NCBI RefSeq assembly: GCF_900119165.1
Contig: NZ_FPJG01000006.1
Span: 1,922,001 to 1,986,000, forward strand
Source: Amycolatopsis australiensis
GTDB taxonomy: Bacteria; Actinomycetota; Actinomycetes; Mycobacteriales; Pseudonocardiaceae
Direction of reading: 5' to 3'
DNA length: 64,000 bases
A program made the position numbers and the translations under genes. Within the stretch, counting starts at the first letter, position 1; each line of letters begins with the position of its first letter. The notes under the pieces are model-generated. The model ran no database searches. It was given only the letters and a program-made list of their open reading frames with translations, and had not been told where the DNA came from. Below are positions 18,399-27,816 of the stretch, one piece after another.

Positions 18399-20126
18399 TC
18401 AGCTCAGCGGATTGACCAGCAGCAGCTCCGTGTTGTGGTCCGCCGCCGCGCCGACCCGGCCGAGGTCGGTGTGGATGTCGTTGTACGACAGCTCCCGGTA
18501 CAGCGACGCAAGCGCTTGCGGAGTCCGGGCGCCGTAGTCCACCGCGTACGGTGCTTCGGCTTCGATCAGCGTCGTGAACAGCGACAACGTGCCGTCGGCG
18601 TTGTCCGCGACCTCGATGATCCGCGCGTGCTGCGGAAAGTCGATGTGCGACGCCGTGTTGATCTCCCAGAAGCCCTGCTGTGGCGTGTTTCCGGCGTGCG
18701 GCGTGATCTTGTTGAGGTGCGTGTGGCCGTTGACCCAGGCCAGCACGTTCGGGAACCGCTTGAGCAGCGCGACGAACGCGTTCCCGTCCAGCCGCGGGTC
18801 GAGCAGGTGCCGCGAGTCCGGCAGCAGGTTGCCCATCGTGCCGCTCGTGTGGTGGCTGAACAGGAGGAACAGCTCGTCGGTGACGTCGTGGGTGACCTTG
18901 TGGCCGAAGAAGTCGTAGTACGTCGAGCTGTTCCGCTTGAGCGTCGCCTCCACCCAGTTGTACTGCGCGAGGCCGATCGAGCCGTCGGCGAACCCGGCGT
19001 CCGTCGTCGTGTCGAGGCTGATGCCGGTGATGCCGGGGGCGATCCGGAACGTGTAGTAGACGTTCTTGCCGTCGGCGTTCGCGCCGGTGAAGCCGTGCCC
19101 GGCCGGGCCGGGGCCGGTGTTGGCGGGGTCGAGGTGCGCGCGCACGAACTCGGCCGTCGTGAACGGCCGGCGCCGCGCGTCCGGCGTGACCTCGCGGATG
19201 GTGCCCGAGCCGCCGAACAGCTCGGCGACCGGCACGCTGGAACCCGGCGTCGTGATGGCGTCGGCGAGCTTCTTCGCCGTGCTCTCGTCCTTGCCGACGA
19301 CCTTGTACTTCCCGGTGTACCAGGCGTCGATGCCGGGGATCTGCGCCGGCAGGGAGCCGACGATGCTGTCGTCGTGGTTGCCGAAGGTACAGAACCACGG
19401 AACGTCGAGGCCCGGCGCGGTGAACGTCCGGATGCCCGCTTCGAGCAGGCCAGGGATCTGCGGGAAGCCTTTGGCGGAGTAGGCGTCGCCACCGGGGATC
19501 GCCGGGTTCCAGAACTCGTGGTTGCCCGAGTTCTGCACGCCTTCGTAGGCGCCGGGGTCGCCCGAGTTCGGGGTGACGCTGCCGCCGTTGAGGACCTTGA
19601 GGAACCAGTCCAGCTCGATCAGCTCGTGGTTGTCGGTGTTGTCGCCGGTGGTCACCATGAGGTCGAACGGCCGCCCGGTGAACGGGCCCTGCCGCACGCT
19701 GTTGACGCGCTCGACCAGCGCGCTGGTCGCGACCGTGCCGAGCACTTCCTGCGGCCGGTGCGCGGAGCCGATGAAGGGGTGCAGGTACTCGAAGCGCGCG
19801 GGGCTCTCCGTGTCGGTGATGTGCAGGTCGGTGAACTGCACGAAGGCGCTGAGGGCCCGGCGCCGGTCGTCGCGCCCGCTCTGCGGGGTGGCGAGATCGC
19901 TGCGAACCACGAGCGGCCAGCCGGGCCCGGCCTGGAGGCGGGTGTACGCCGGTCCGGCGGTGACCGCGGTGGCGACCTGTTCGAGGGTGGTGCCCGCCGT
20001 GGTGACCGAGCGGGTGCCGGTGAGCCGCAACGCGCGATCGAGGGCGTTCGCGGTGGGTGTGCACAGCAGCAGCCCGAGACCGGCGGCGCCCGCGGTGGCG
20101 AAGGCGCGCCGGGTGAGTTCGGCCAT
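18399..20126 (-). CDS. Tat-exported metallophosphoesterase
   Basis: A 575-residue calcineurin-like phosphoesterase. The N-terminus MAELTRRAFATAGAAGLGLL is a twin-arginine signal. Metal-binding motifs appear in order: FTDLHITD (near 103), GDNTDN (near 165), GNHDDS (near 250), SHHTSG and NGHTHLN (near 475-500). The length and layout fit a family of secreted actinobacterial phosphoesterases of uncharacterised substrate. The ATG at 20126 follows GGGGAG. A GTTCACC-containing sequence upstream resembles a PHO-box half site, which would suit a phosphate-scavenging enzyme. Function beyond phosphoester hydrolysis is unknown. Confidence 0.88.
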   Translation of the reverse strand: MAELTRRAFATAGAAGLGLLLCTPTANALDRALRLTGTRSVTTAGTTLEQVATAVTAGPAYTRLQAGPGWPLVVRSDLATPQSGRDDRRRALSAFVQFTDLHITDTESPARFEYLHPFIGSAHRPQEVLGTVATSALVERVNSVRQGPFTGRPFDLMVTTGDNTDNHELIELDWFLKVLNGGSVTPNSGDPGAYEGVQNSGNHEFWNPAIPGGDAYSAKGFPQIPGLLEAGIRTFTAPGLDVPWFCTFGNHDDSIVGSLPAQIPGIDAWYTGKYKVVGKDESTAKKLADAITTPGSSVPVAELFGGSGTIREVTPDARRRPFTTAEFVRAHLDPANTGPGPAGHGFTGANADGKNVYYTFRIAPGITGISLDTTTDAGFADGSIGLAQYNWVEATLKRNSSTYYDFFGHKVTHDVTDELFLLFSHHTSGTMGNLLPDSRHLLDPRLDGNAFVALLKRFPNVLAWVNGHTHLNKITPHAGNTPQQGFWEINTASHIDFPQHARIIEVADNADGTLSLFTTLIEAEAPYAVDYGARTPQALASLYRELSYNDIHTDLGRVGAAADHNTELLLVNPLS

Positions 20127-20158
20127 GTGTTCGCTCCCCAGTCTTGTCGGTTGACCGG

Positions 20159-20210
20159 CACCGTGCCGGACGCGGGTGGCGGCACGGTGAACATGAAAAA
20201 GATTCACCGT
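20159..20210. promoter_or_regulatory. Overlapping inverted repeats upstream of the phosphoesterase
   Basis: CACCGTGCCG (20159-20168) pairs with CGGCACGGTG (20180-20189), and ACGGTGAA (20184-20191) pairs with TTCACCGT (20203-20210). On the minus strand the second contains GTTCACC, the core of actinobacterial PHO-box repeats, followed 11 bases on by a weaker CGCCACC. It could also be the terminator of the upstream DUF4190-type gene. Confidence 0.4.
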
Positions 20211-20275
20211 GACAGCTCGTTCCACTTTGTCACAGGCCCTGGGGCAGGGTGTACCGCCGAAGGTCGGACCCGCGT

Positions 20276-20692
20276 TCAGCAGGAGATGCCGCACGCGGCG
20301 CCGGCGGCGAACAGGCCGAAGAAGAACAACATCACGACCAGCGCGGGGATCACGGCGATGATGCCGCACACCAGCCCCGCGATGCCCATGCCCTTGCCGG
20401 TGAAGCCCGGACGGTCGGCTTGGATCATCCCGGCCCACGACAGGCCGACCGCCAGGAAGCCGAGGAGCACGTCGACGAACGGGACCCAGAACAGGACCAG
20501 CGCGACGATGCCGATCACCATGCCCGCCACCGCCATGCCGCTCGTGCGCAGCATCGGGTAGGCCACCATCGGATACGGCTGCGGGGCGTACGGCTGCACC
20601 GGGTACGGCTGGGTGCCCCACTGCTGCGGAACCGGCGCCGAAGGCGGATAGCCCGGCTGCTGGTCCGGCTGATAGGGGTCGTAACTGGTCAC
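20276..20692 (-). CDS. DUF4190-type small membrane protein
   Basis: A 138-residue protein with a Pro/Tyr/Gln-rich cytoplasmic N-terminus (repeats such as QPYPVQPYAPQPYP near residues 25-45) and two or three hydrophobic segments near 55-80, 84-100 and 105-132. MAVAGMVIGIVAL and KGMGIAGLVCGIIAVI match the duplicated DUF4190 signature. The GTG at 20692 starts VTSYDPYQPDQQ; an upstream in-frame start is possible. The function of the family is not known. It is monocistronic. Confidence 0.75.
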   Translation of the reverse strand: MTSYDPYQPDQQPGYPPSAPVPQQWGTQPYPVQPYAPQPYPMVAYPMLRTSGMAVAGMVIGIVALVLFWVPFVDVLLGFLAVGLSWAGMIQADRPGFTGKGMGIAGLVCGIIAVIPALVVMLFFFGLFAAGAACGISC

Positions 20693-21026
20693 ACCGCACC
20701 TTTTCTCTCCGTCCCCGGCGAAGTCGCGCGGAGGACTCCGCACGTTACTCGGCTTTTCGGGAATGCCTCCGCCTAGTCCGGTTTAGCACGGGTGGCCGAC
20801 CGGCCGGGCCCGGAGCGACGGAGTTGTCCACAGGCGGCCCGCACGCGGCCGATTTGTCCACAGATTTGCGTGCGGCGGTTTTCGGGCGTCATTCGCCGAT
20901 AGCTTGGCACCAAGGACGAATCCGGGAAGGCGGTGTGCGGGCATGGGACAGAAGGCCGTGGGGTGCGAGGCATCTTGGTGGCGGCGCGGGATGGCGGCGG
21001 TCCGGCGGCTGATCGCCGATGGCGGT
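20693..21026. other. Intergenic region with two DnaA-box-like sites
   Basis: This gap of 334 bases lies upstream of the DUF4190-type gene and downstream of the ABC importer operon, both on the minus strand. It holds two exact TTGTCCACA sequences, at 20824-20832 and 20854-20862, 30 bases apart in the same orientation; this nonamer is the actinobacterial DnaA-box consensus. Otherwise I see no gene and no strong hairpin. Confidence 0.5.
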
Positions 21027-21842
21027 TCAGCCCTTCAGGCCCGACTCCGTCACCCCGCGCACCAGATACCGTTGCAGGAACGCGAAGAGCAGCACGATCG
21101 GCAGGATCGACACGGCCGCCGCGAGGAAGAGCAGGTTCAGCTGCGGGTTCTGGGCGTTCAGCAGGCCAGAAAGCGCCACCTGGACCGTCCACGAGTCCGG
21201 CGACTGGGCGATGATCAGCGGCCACAGGAACGCGTTCCAGCTGCCGATCACCGTGATCACCGCGATCGCCGCGAAGAACCCCTTCGAGTTCGGCACCACG
21301 ATGCGCCAGAACACGCCCCAGCGGCTGAGGCCGTCCATCCGGCCTGCCTCCTCGAGTTCACCAGGGAAGTCCAGGAAGTACTGCCGGAACAGGAACACGC
21401 TGAACGCGCTGAACAGGTCGGGGATCACCAGGCCGCGGAAGTCCGACAGCCAGCCCAGCGAGGAGACGACCACGAAGCTCGGCACGAACGTCACCGACGT
21501 CGGGATCATCAGCGTCGCCAGCACCGCGTAGAACACCGGGCGCGAGTACCGGTAGGGGATCCGGGCCAGGCCGTAGCCCGCCAGGGAGCAGACCACGAGC
21601 AGCCCGGCCGTCTGCAGGACAGCCACGATCGCGGAGTTCAGCAGGCTGCGGGCGAACGGCACGTCCGACAGCGAGAACAGCTTGGCGAAGTTCTCCCAGT
21701 GCACTGTGGACGGGAAGAACGTCCACCCGGGAGCGGTGATCTCCGCGCGCGAGGCCAGCCCGTTGCGCAGCAACAGGTAGAAGGGCAGCAGGAACAGCAC
21801 GGCCGCCACCACCAGCGATGTCCAGCGCAGCACTGCCTTCAT
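21027..21842 (-). CDS. Carbohydrate ABC transporter permease (MalG family)
   Basis: A 271-residue inner-membrane subunit with six predicted helices. The EAA loop, which contacts the ATPase, reads EEAGRMDGLSRWGVFWRIVVP near residues 165-185. It begins at the ATG at 21842, overlapping the stop of the MalF-like gene by four bases (ATGA). No ATPase gene follows; such CUT1 importers in actinobacteria usually share the MsiK-type ATPase encoded elsewhere. The substrate is a sugar or oligosaccharide, not identifiable here. Confidence 0.9.
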   Translation of the reverse strand: MKAVLRWTSLVVAAVLFLLPFYLLLRNGLASRAEITAPGWTFFPSTVHWENFAKLFSLSDVPFARSLLNSAIVAVLQTAGLLVVCSLAGYGLARIPYRYSRPVFYAVLATLMIPTSVTFVPSFVVVSSLGWLSDFRGLVIPDLFSAFSVFLFRQYFLDFPGELEEAGRMDGLSRWGVFWRIVVPNSKGFFAAIAVITVIGSWNAFLWPLIIAQSPDSWTVQVALSGLLNAQNPQLNLLFLAAAVSILPIVLLFAFLQRYLVRGVTESGLKG

Positions 21843-22735
21843 GCCGGCCGTCCGAACCGCAGCACCCGGCCCTGCAGCAGCGTCACCAAGGCGATGATCA
21901 GCGCCAGGATCACCGCGCCCGCGCTGCCGCGGCCGAGGTCCTGCCCGCCCGAGCCCAGGGAGGTGTAGTAAAGGTAGACCAGCGGCGGGCGGGCGAACGG
22001 CGGATAACCGCGGGAGTCGCCCATGATGTTGTAGAACTCGTCGAACGCCTGGTAGGCGTTGATCAGGTTCAGCAGCAGCACCGCCACCGCGGTCGAGCGC
22101 AGCTGCGGCAGGGTCACGTGGCGGAACACCTGCCAGCCCGGCTTGGCGCCGTCGAGCCACGCCGCTTCGTACAAGTGCCGGGGAATCCGTTGCAGTGCGG
22201 CGATGAACAGGATCATGTAGAAGCCGAGCTGCAGCCACAGCCGGGCCGTCACGAGGACCACCCAGTACAGCGGCGGGTGGATCGTCCCGGTCCACGCGAC
22301 CGGGTCGGCGCCGAACAAGGAAAGGACCGTGTTCGCCAGTCCGTAGCGCACACCGGAAAACAGCGACGTCTTCCAGATCAGCGACGCCACGACGTACGAG
22401 CACGCGAAAGGCAGGAAGAACACCGACCGGAAGAACGCCCGCGCGAAGCGCAGCTGGTTGACGCCGAGCGCGAGCGCCAGGGAAAGCACGAACGTCAACG
22501 GCACGATGAACACCGCGAACACGCTGAACGTTCCGAGGCTCGACAGGAACGGCGCGTCGGTGAGCATGTGCGCGTAATTGTCCAGGCCGACGAATTGCGT
22601 CGGCGTCACCGTGTTGCGCGCGTCGAAGAAGGAGAGATATGCGCTCCACCCGATGGGCAGGTACGCGAAGATCGCGAGCCCGAGCAGGAACGGCCCGACG
22701 AACAGCCAGAACGCGCGCGCGTCCCGGCGGTTCAT
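21839..22735 (-). CDS. Carbohydrate ABC transporter permease (MalF/UgpA family)
   Basis: A 298-residue permease with six predicted helices, lacking the extra N-terminal domain of E. coli MalF. The EAA motif is YEAAWLDGAKPGWQVFRHVTLP near residues 208-229. It is coupled by ATGA overlaps both to the binding protein upstream and to the MalG-like gene downstream, giving a strict three-gene operon. It forms the heterodimeric channel with the MalG-like subunit. Confidence 0.9.
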   Translation of the reverse strand: MNRRDARAFWLFVGPFLLGLAIFAYLPIGWSAYLSFFDARNTVTPTQFVGLDNYAHMLTDAPFLSSLGTFSVFAVFIVPLTFVLSLALALGVNQLRFARAFFRSVFFLPFACSYVVASLIWKTSLFSGVRYGLANTVLSLFGADPVAWTGTIHPPLYWVVLVTARLWLQLGFYMILFIAALQRIPRHLYEAAWLDGAKPGWQVFRHVTLPQLRSTAVAVLLLNLINAYQAFDEFYNIMGDSRGYPPFARPPLVYLYYTSLGSGGQDLGRGSAGAVILALIIALVTLLQGRVLRFGRPA

Positions 22736-24030
22736 CCGAACAGGCGCTTCAGCTCGGACTTCGCCACCTCGACCGCCGTCTTCAGCTGGGCAGCCGGGTC
22801 CGCGCCTTCCTTCGCGATCTTCGCGACCGCGTCGGACAGCGCCGTGTTCGACTGCTGTGTCCACACCGGACCGCCGACCAGATGGCTGTTCTCTTTGACG
22901 AACCTGGCGGCGTCGGCCGCCGGGCCGGACTTGAGATTGTCCGCGCGGTCGACCAGGCTCTGCCGCGCCGGGAGGTGGAAGCCGTACTTCGTGGCGAACT
23001 CGAGCTGGTCGGCGGTGTTGTCGACCCACAGCCACTTGACGAACGCCTTCGCCTCGGCGACGTGCGCGCTCTTGGCGTTCACCATCGCGCCGTACGCGCC
23101 GACGGGTACCGAAGGCGCGCCGCTGTCGTCCAGCCGCGGAAACGGCAGCACGCCGAAGTCGTCGTCGAACGCGTCGCGGATCTTCGGCACATTCCACAGA
23201 CCGGTCCACTGCATCGCGGTGAGCCCGTCGATGAACGCGCCCGGGTCCGACCAGTCCGCAGGCGCGCCGAGCAGAAGGGACCCGTTGACGTTGAGCGTGT
23301 GCAGCTTCGCCAGCGCGGTCGCCGCGCGCGGGTCGTCGAAGCCGACCTCGCGGTTGTCGTTCTTCAGGTAGTCGAGGCCGGCCGACCACAGCAGCGGCCC
23401 GGTCAGCACGGCGACGCCGCCGTCGTTGCCCGCGAAGAAGCCCTTGACGCCGTCCTTCGTGAGCTTGCCGGCCGCGTCGATCAGCTCGTCGACCGTCTGC
23501 GGCGGCTGCACGCCCGCGGCCTGCAACAGGCTCTTGCGGTAGAAGAGCACCTGCGTGTCGATGGCCTGCGGGATGCCGTAGACCTTGCCCTCGACGGTCT
23601 GCGCGGCCAGCACCGCCGGGCTGAAGTCGCCTTTGACCGGCGCGATGAGGTCGTCGAGCGCGACGACCTGGTTCTGCCGGACCCAGTCGATCTTGACCTG
23701 CGCCTCGAAGACGTCCGGGATCTTGCTGTTCTGCAGCGCCGTGACGATCTTCGAGTCGTAGTCGCCCGGGTTCCACTGCACGTTCACGGTGGCGGCCGGA
23801 TAGGTGGCCGCGTACCGCTTGACCGCTTCCTGGACGCCGTCCTCGCCGTACGCGTGGTACCACTGCTGGAGGGTGACCTTCGGGGCGTCCGACGGCGGCG
23901 GGCCCGCCGAGTACGCCGTCGAGGGCGGCGGGTCACCCTGCCGGCCCGTGTTCGAACCGCAAGCCGCCGCGAACGCGCCCGCCGCGCCCAGTCCCGCGAG
24001 CGCGAGAAAGCTCCGCCTGTTCCGCTGCAT
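22732..24030 (-). CDS. Extracellular sugar-binding lipoprotein (SBP family 1)
   Basis: A 432-residue solute-binding lipoprotein for the downstream permeases. The N-terminus RNRRSFLALAGLGAAG with a following AAACGS is a combined Tat signal and lipobox, with the lipidated Cys near residue 24. VEGKVYGIPQAIDTQVLFYR near 140 is the family-1 SBP hinge motif, and conserved Trp/Asp positions suit sugar binding. The ATG at 24030 follows GGAGGAG. A 27-codon upstream extension is rejected because it lies in an inverted repeat. No regulator or glycosidase is adjacent, so the ligand is unknown. Confidence 0.9.
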   Translation of the reverse strand: MQRNRRSFLALAGLGAAGAFAAACGSNTGRQGDPPPSTAYSAGPPPSDAPKVTLQQWYHAYGEDGVQEAVKRYAATYPAATVNVQWNPGDYDSKIVTALQNSKIPDVFEAQVKIDWVRQNQVVALDDLIAPVKGDFSPAVLAAQTVEGKVYGIPQAIDTQVLFYRKSLLQAAGVQPPQTVDELIDAAGKLTKDGVKGFFAGNDGGVAVLTGPLLWSAGLDYLKNDNREVGFDDPRAATALAKLHTLNVNGSLLLGAPADWSDPGAFIDGLTAMQWTGLWNVPKIRDAFDDDFGVLPFPRLDDSGAPSVPVGAYGAMVNAKSAHVAEAKAFVKWLWVDNTADQLEFATKYGFHLPARQSLVDRADNLKSGPAADAARFVKENSHLVGGPVWTQQSNTALSDAVAKIAKEGADPAAQLKTAVEVAKSELKRLFG

Positions 24031-24053
24031 CCCCAGTACTCCTCCGCGTACGT

Positions 24054-24104
24054 CCGTGAATGCCACACCAAGAGACACAGGGTCCCTCAACGTGGCATTC
24101 ACGG
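24054..24104. repeat. Long inverted repeat between acyl-CoA ligase and ABC operon
   Basis: CCGTGAATGCCAC (24054-24066) and GTGGCATTCACGG (24092-24104) are perfect 13-bp arms. The 25-nt interior can extend the stem with AGAGAC/GTCCCT (one mismatch). It follows the minus-strand acyl-CoA ligase stop by about 30 bases and precedes the binding-protein start. It may be a terminator or a dispersed palindromic intergenic element. Confidence 0.65.
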
Positions 24105-24132
24105 AACTCAAGGCACGCCGGAGATTTACCCG

Positions 24133-25761
<1,629 letters not shown>

Positions 25762-26205
25762 GGTCGCTCCCGGGGGTCGTTCGCCGGTGAACTGGGTTGC
25801 GCCGACTCTAGTGCGGATCGGGTGAAGCGGGCATGGTCAACTACGGCTCCGTTCGGTCACGGTCGTCGCGCGATCGGGCGACGACCCGACGATGATCATG
25901 ATCATCAATTTTTCCGGTTTTCCTTATGGGCAAGGAAATGCGTGCGTGAACGGCGGTGAGTGGAGGCTTCACTTCCGGGTGAGTCCGGCCACTCCGGACG
26001 CTTCTTGGGAGCGTTTCCGCAGGCCGGAGCGGGTTGCCCGGCATCACCTCCGGGGGTAATAAGTGCGTGTCGGTTGCACGGCCGCGAAGCGGGTGGCGTT
26101 TACTGGGGCCGTGGTAAGAGACGGCTGGCCAGCGCTTGCAGGAGCAAGCACACCGAAAAGCCGTCGGCCGCGAAAGCGGAGACCTGAGAGGAAAGGACTA
26201 CTACG
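25762..26205. other. 444-base divergent intergenic region (acyl-CoA ligase / sIHF)
   Basis: No gene is seen here. It contains the perfect 16-bp palindrome GATGATCATGATCATC at 25891-25906, followed by an unusually T-rich patch (aatttttccggttttcc) in an otherwise GC-rich region. That suits a promoter or a site for a nucleoid-associated protein. The right part is the leader of the sIHF gene, with AGAGGAAAGG near 26189-26198 as its ribosome binding site. Confidence 0.6.
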
Positions 26206-26517
26206 TTGGCTCTGCCTACGTTGACTCCGGAGCAGCGCGCCGAGGCCCTGGCCAAGGCCGCCGAGGCTCGCAAGGCGCGTTCGGAGCTGCTCGCGTCGAT
26301 CAAGTCCGGCAAGGAGAGCATCGAGAAGGTGCTCAAGCAGGCCAAGGAGAACAAGACGATCGGGAAGACGAAGGTCACCCAGCTGCTGAAGGCCGTCCCC
26401 GGCCTCGGCGCGGTGAAGGTCGCCGCCCTGCTCGAGCAGGCCGGCATCGACCCGGACCGGCGCGCCGCCGGCCTGGGCGAGCGCCAGCGCGAGGCGCTCA
26501 TCGACGCGCTCAAGTAG
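26206..26517 (+). CDS. Actinobacterial integration host factor (sIHF/mIHF family)
   Basis: A 103-residue nucleoid protein. The N-terminal LTPEQRAEALAKAAEARKAR helix and the LLKAVPGLGAVKVAALLEQAG helix-two-turns-helix near residues 60-80, plus AAGLGERQREALIDAL at the end, match mIHF/sIHF, which binds DNA non-specifically and affects supercoiling and recombination. The start is TTG at 26206, 8 bases after a strong AGAGGAAAGG. In mycobacteria and Streptomyces the usual neighbours are pyrF and gmk; here they are an acyl-CoA ligase and isochorismate synthase. It is monocistronic, with a strong terminator. Confidence 0.9.
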   Translation: MALPTLTPEQRAEALAKAAEARKARSELLASIKSGKESIEKVLKQAKENKTIGKTKVTQLLKAVPGLGAVKVAALLEQAGIDPDRRAAGLGERQREALIDALK

Positions 26518-26534
26518 CTCGTCACCCGGAGCTC

Positions 26535-26572
26535 CCGCGAGGGGAGTGTCTTCAGCGACACTTCCCTCGCGG
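26535..26572 (+). terminator. Terminator of the sIHF gene
   Basis: CCGCGAGGGGAGTGTC (26535-26550) pairs with 26557-26572 across a 6-nt loop, 16 bp with one G-T wobble. It starts 17 bases after the stop and precedes the isochorismate synthase start. Confidence 0.85.
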
Positions 26573-26601
26573 ATCTCCCGAAGCCTGGGACGCTGGAGTG
26601 C

Positions 26602-27816
26602 GTGAGCGCCGACTCTTCCGGGGCCCGGCCCCAGACCCCAGCCGGGGGGCAAAACCCCCCGGACCTGCAGAAATCGGTCGGTCCGGCAACCCCGGCCGAC
26701 CTCGCCGCGCGCTACCGGCGGGGCGACTTCCTGTTCACGACCGCCCAGCGCGCACTCCTCGCGCAGGGCACCCTCCGGACCGTCACCGAGACGGACCCCC
26801 GGCGGCTCGCCTCGGCGATCCCGGGTGTCCTGGCCGAGACCGGTGCCCCGCTGGCGGTCGGCGTCCTGCCGTTCGACACCGGGCCCGACACGAAGGTGCC
26901 GGGTCACCTCGTCGTACCCCGGACCGTCCACCGGTCCGAAGGGACGTCATCGCGGGCGCGGGCGGACCTGCCGGCGCCTGCGCGGGTGCGCGCGGTGCCG
27001 TCGCCGGAGCAGCACATGGCGAACGTGTGTGCCGCCGTCGAGGCGCTCGCCGCGCGTGACCTGCGCAAAGCCGTGCTGGCCCGTGCGCTCGACCTCGAGT
27101 TCGACGCGCCGGTGCCCGCCGAACGCGTCGTGCGCAACCTGGCGGCCGGCAATCCCCGGCACTTCACGTACGCGGCCGAGCTGCCGGGCGGGCGTTCGCT
27201 CGTCGGCGCGACGCCGGAGCTGCTGCTGCGCCGCACCGGCCGCACGGTGTTCTCGTCGCCGCACGCCGGCTCGATGCCCCGGTCCGCGGACCCGGCGACC
27301 GACCGCGCCAACGGTGAGGCGCTGCGGACGTCCCGCAAGGACCAGGTCGAGCACGCCGTGGTGATCGACTACCTGGTCGAGGCCCTGCGGCCGTTCTGCC
27401 GGACGCTGGACGTCCCGGCCGAGCCGGAGCTGGTCACGACACCGGCGATCTGGCACCTGCGCACCCCGATCACGGGCGAGCTGGCCGACCCGGACATCAC
27501 GGCGCTCGACCTGGCGGCCGCGCTGCACCCGACCCCGGCGATCTGCGGCACGCCGACCGAGGGCGCGCGCGAGCTGGTTCAGGAGCTGGAGCCGTTCGAC
27601 CGCGACTACTACGCGGGCGCGGTCGGCTGGGTCGACACGACGGGCGACGGCGAGTGGGCGGTGGCGATCCGCTGCGCGGAGATCGCGTCGACGTCGATGC
27701 GGCTGTACGCGGGCGGCGGCATCGTCCCGGCTTCGGACCCGCGGGCGGAGCTGGACGAGACGACGGCGAAGTTCCGCACGCTGCTGGCGGCGATGGGCCT
27801 GGAGGACGGCGTCTAG
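26602..27816 (+). CDS. Isochorismate synthase (EntC/DhbC-like)
   Basis: A 404-residue chorismate-binding enzyme converting chorismate to isochorismate, precursor of 2,3-dihydroxybenzoate/salicylate siderophores or menaquinone. Motifs are RKAVLARALDLEF near residues 152-164, GATPELLLRRTG near 198-209, SPHAGSMPRSADP, HLRTPITGEL near 290, HPTPAICGTP near 311-320, and the C-terminal YAGGGIVPASDP. The first 40 residues are low complexity and may not be translated, although the GTG at 26602 is the only good early start. No dhbA, dhbE, dhbB or men genes are adjacent. It converges on the PPTase gene, with stop codons overlapping in CTAG. Confidence 0.87.
   Translation: MSADSSGARPQTPAGGQNPPDLQKSVGPATPADLAARYRRGDFLFTTAQRALLAQGTLRTVTETDPRRLASAIPGVLAETGAPLAVGVLPFDTGPDTKVPGHLVVPRTVHRSEGTSSRARADLPAPARVRAVPSPEQHMANVCAAVEALAARDLRKAVLARALDLEFDAPVPAERVVRNLAAGNPRHFTYAAELPGGRSLVGATPELLLRRTGRTVFSSPHAGSMPRSADPATDRANGEALRTSRKDQVEHAVVIDYLVEALRPFCRTLDVPAEPELVTTPAIWHLRTPITGELADPDITALDLAAALHPTPAICGTPTEGARELVQELEPFDRDYYAGAVGWVDTTGDGEWAVAIRCAEIASTSMRLYAGGGIVPASDPRAELDETTAKFRTLLAAMGLEDGV

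Noticed and set aside
18435-20561. 708-codon plus-strand frame
   Set aside because: Antisense to the metallophosphoesterase, whose metal-binding motifs and Tat signal are unambiguous on the minus strand.
20824-20862. Possible replication origin
   Set aside because: Only two DnaA-box sequences, no AT-rich unwinding region and no dnaA or dnaN genes nearby.
24031-24111. 27-codon N-terminal extension of the sugar-binding lipoprotein
   Set aside because: The extension is encoded by the 13-bp inverted repeat and would bury the Tat/lipobox signal; ATG 24030 has a good ribosome binding site and a correct signal peptide.
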